Positions 6,365-6,378 of a stretch of 6,378 nucleotides of DNA are shown here, piece after piece. Each line of letters begins with the position of its first letter. The first letter of the stretch is position 1. The notes beneath the pieces are model-generated. The model did not search any database. It saw nothing but the letters and a program-made list of their open reading frames with translations, and was not told where the DNA came from. The stretch is from Alphaproteobacteria bacterium. GTDB taxonomy: Bacteria; Pseudomonadota; Alphaproteobacteria; RS24. The stretch lies in contig RFZE01000085.1 of assembly GCA_009920875.1 (NCBI GenBank), positions 1-6,378 on the forward strand. Reading direction: 5' to 3'. The translations under genes and the position numbers were made by a program.

Positions 6365-6378
6365 CGCGCGCCATCGCA

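Noticed and set aside
1..6378. Mobile element, CRISPR array, tRNA or phage genes
   Set aside because: I looked for terminal repeats, regular spacer repeats, tRNA-like folds and transposase or integrase motifs and saw none; all four genes are ordinary chromosomal genes.

Overview
The window looks like chromosomal core DNA from an alphaproteobacterium. The evidence is the protein family styles (ATP-dependent PckA, a 951-residue three-domain DNA polymerase I, a methylmalonyl-CoA epimerase) and the moderately GC-rich codon use. The assignment to class rests on recalled family features, not on a search. All four genes are intact. I see no mobile element, CRISPR array, tRNA, rRNA or phage gene.

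Layout: bases 1-207 are a non-coding regulatory leader with two pairs of small palindromic motifs and a plausible sigma-70-type promoter. They precede pckA (208-1809, +), ATP-dependent phosphoenolpyruvate carboxykinase. Between pckA and the convergent polA lie three items: a structured, palindrome-rich stretch (about 1828-1908), a strong intrinsic terminator for pckA (1943-1969), and a very AT-rich tract (about 1970-2034). polA (2035-4890, -) encodes a full DNA polymerase I with 5'-nuclease, proofreading and polymerase domains, and it starts at TTG. A 125-base divergent spacer (4891-5015) carries a perfect 19-bp dyad and candidate promoters. It leads to a YadG-like ABC-2 type ATPase (5016-5939, +). 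Eleven bases later comes methylmalonyl-CoA epimerase (5951-6364, +), probably in the same operon. The window ends 14 bases after it.

How the genes fit together: the epimerase links propionyl-CoA carboxylation to methylmalonyl-CoA mutase and so feeds succinyl-CoA into the TCA cycle. PckA takes oxaloacetate out of the cycle to phosphoenolpyruvate for gluconeogenesis. The two are metabolically compatible but sit in separate transcription units with polA between them, so co-regulation is not implied. PolA serves replication and repair. The ABC ATPase has no permease gene within the window.

No clearly new multi-gene system is visible. The points most worth checking are non-coding: the paired palindromes upstream of pckA, the hairpin cluster with alternative pairings downstream of it, and the dyad between polA and the ABC gene.
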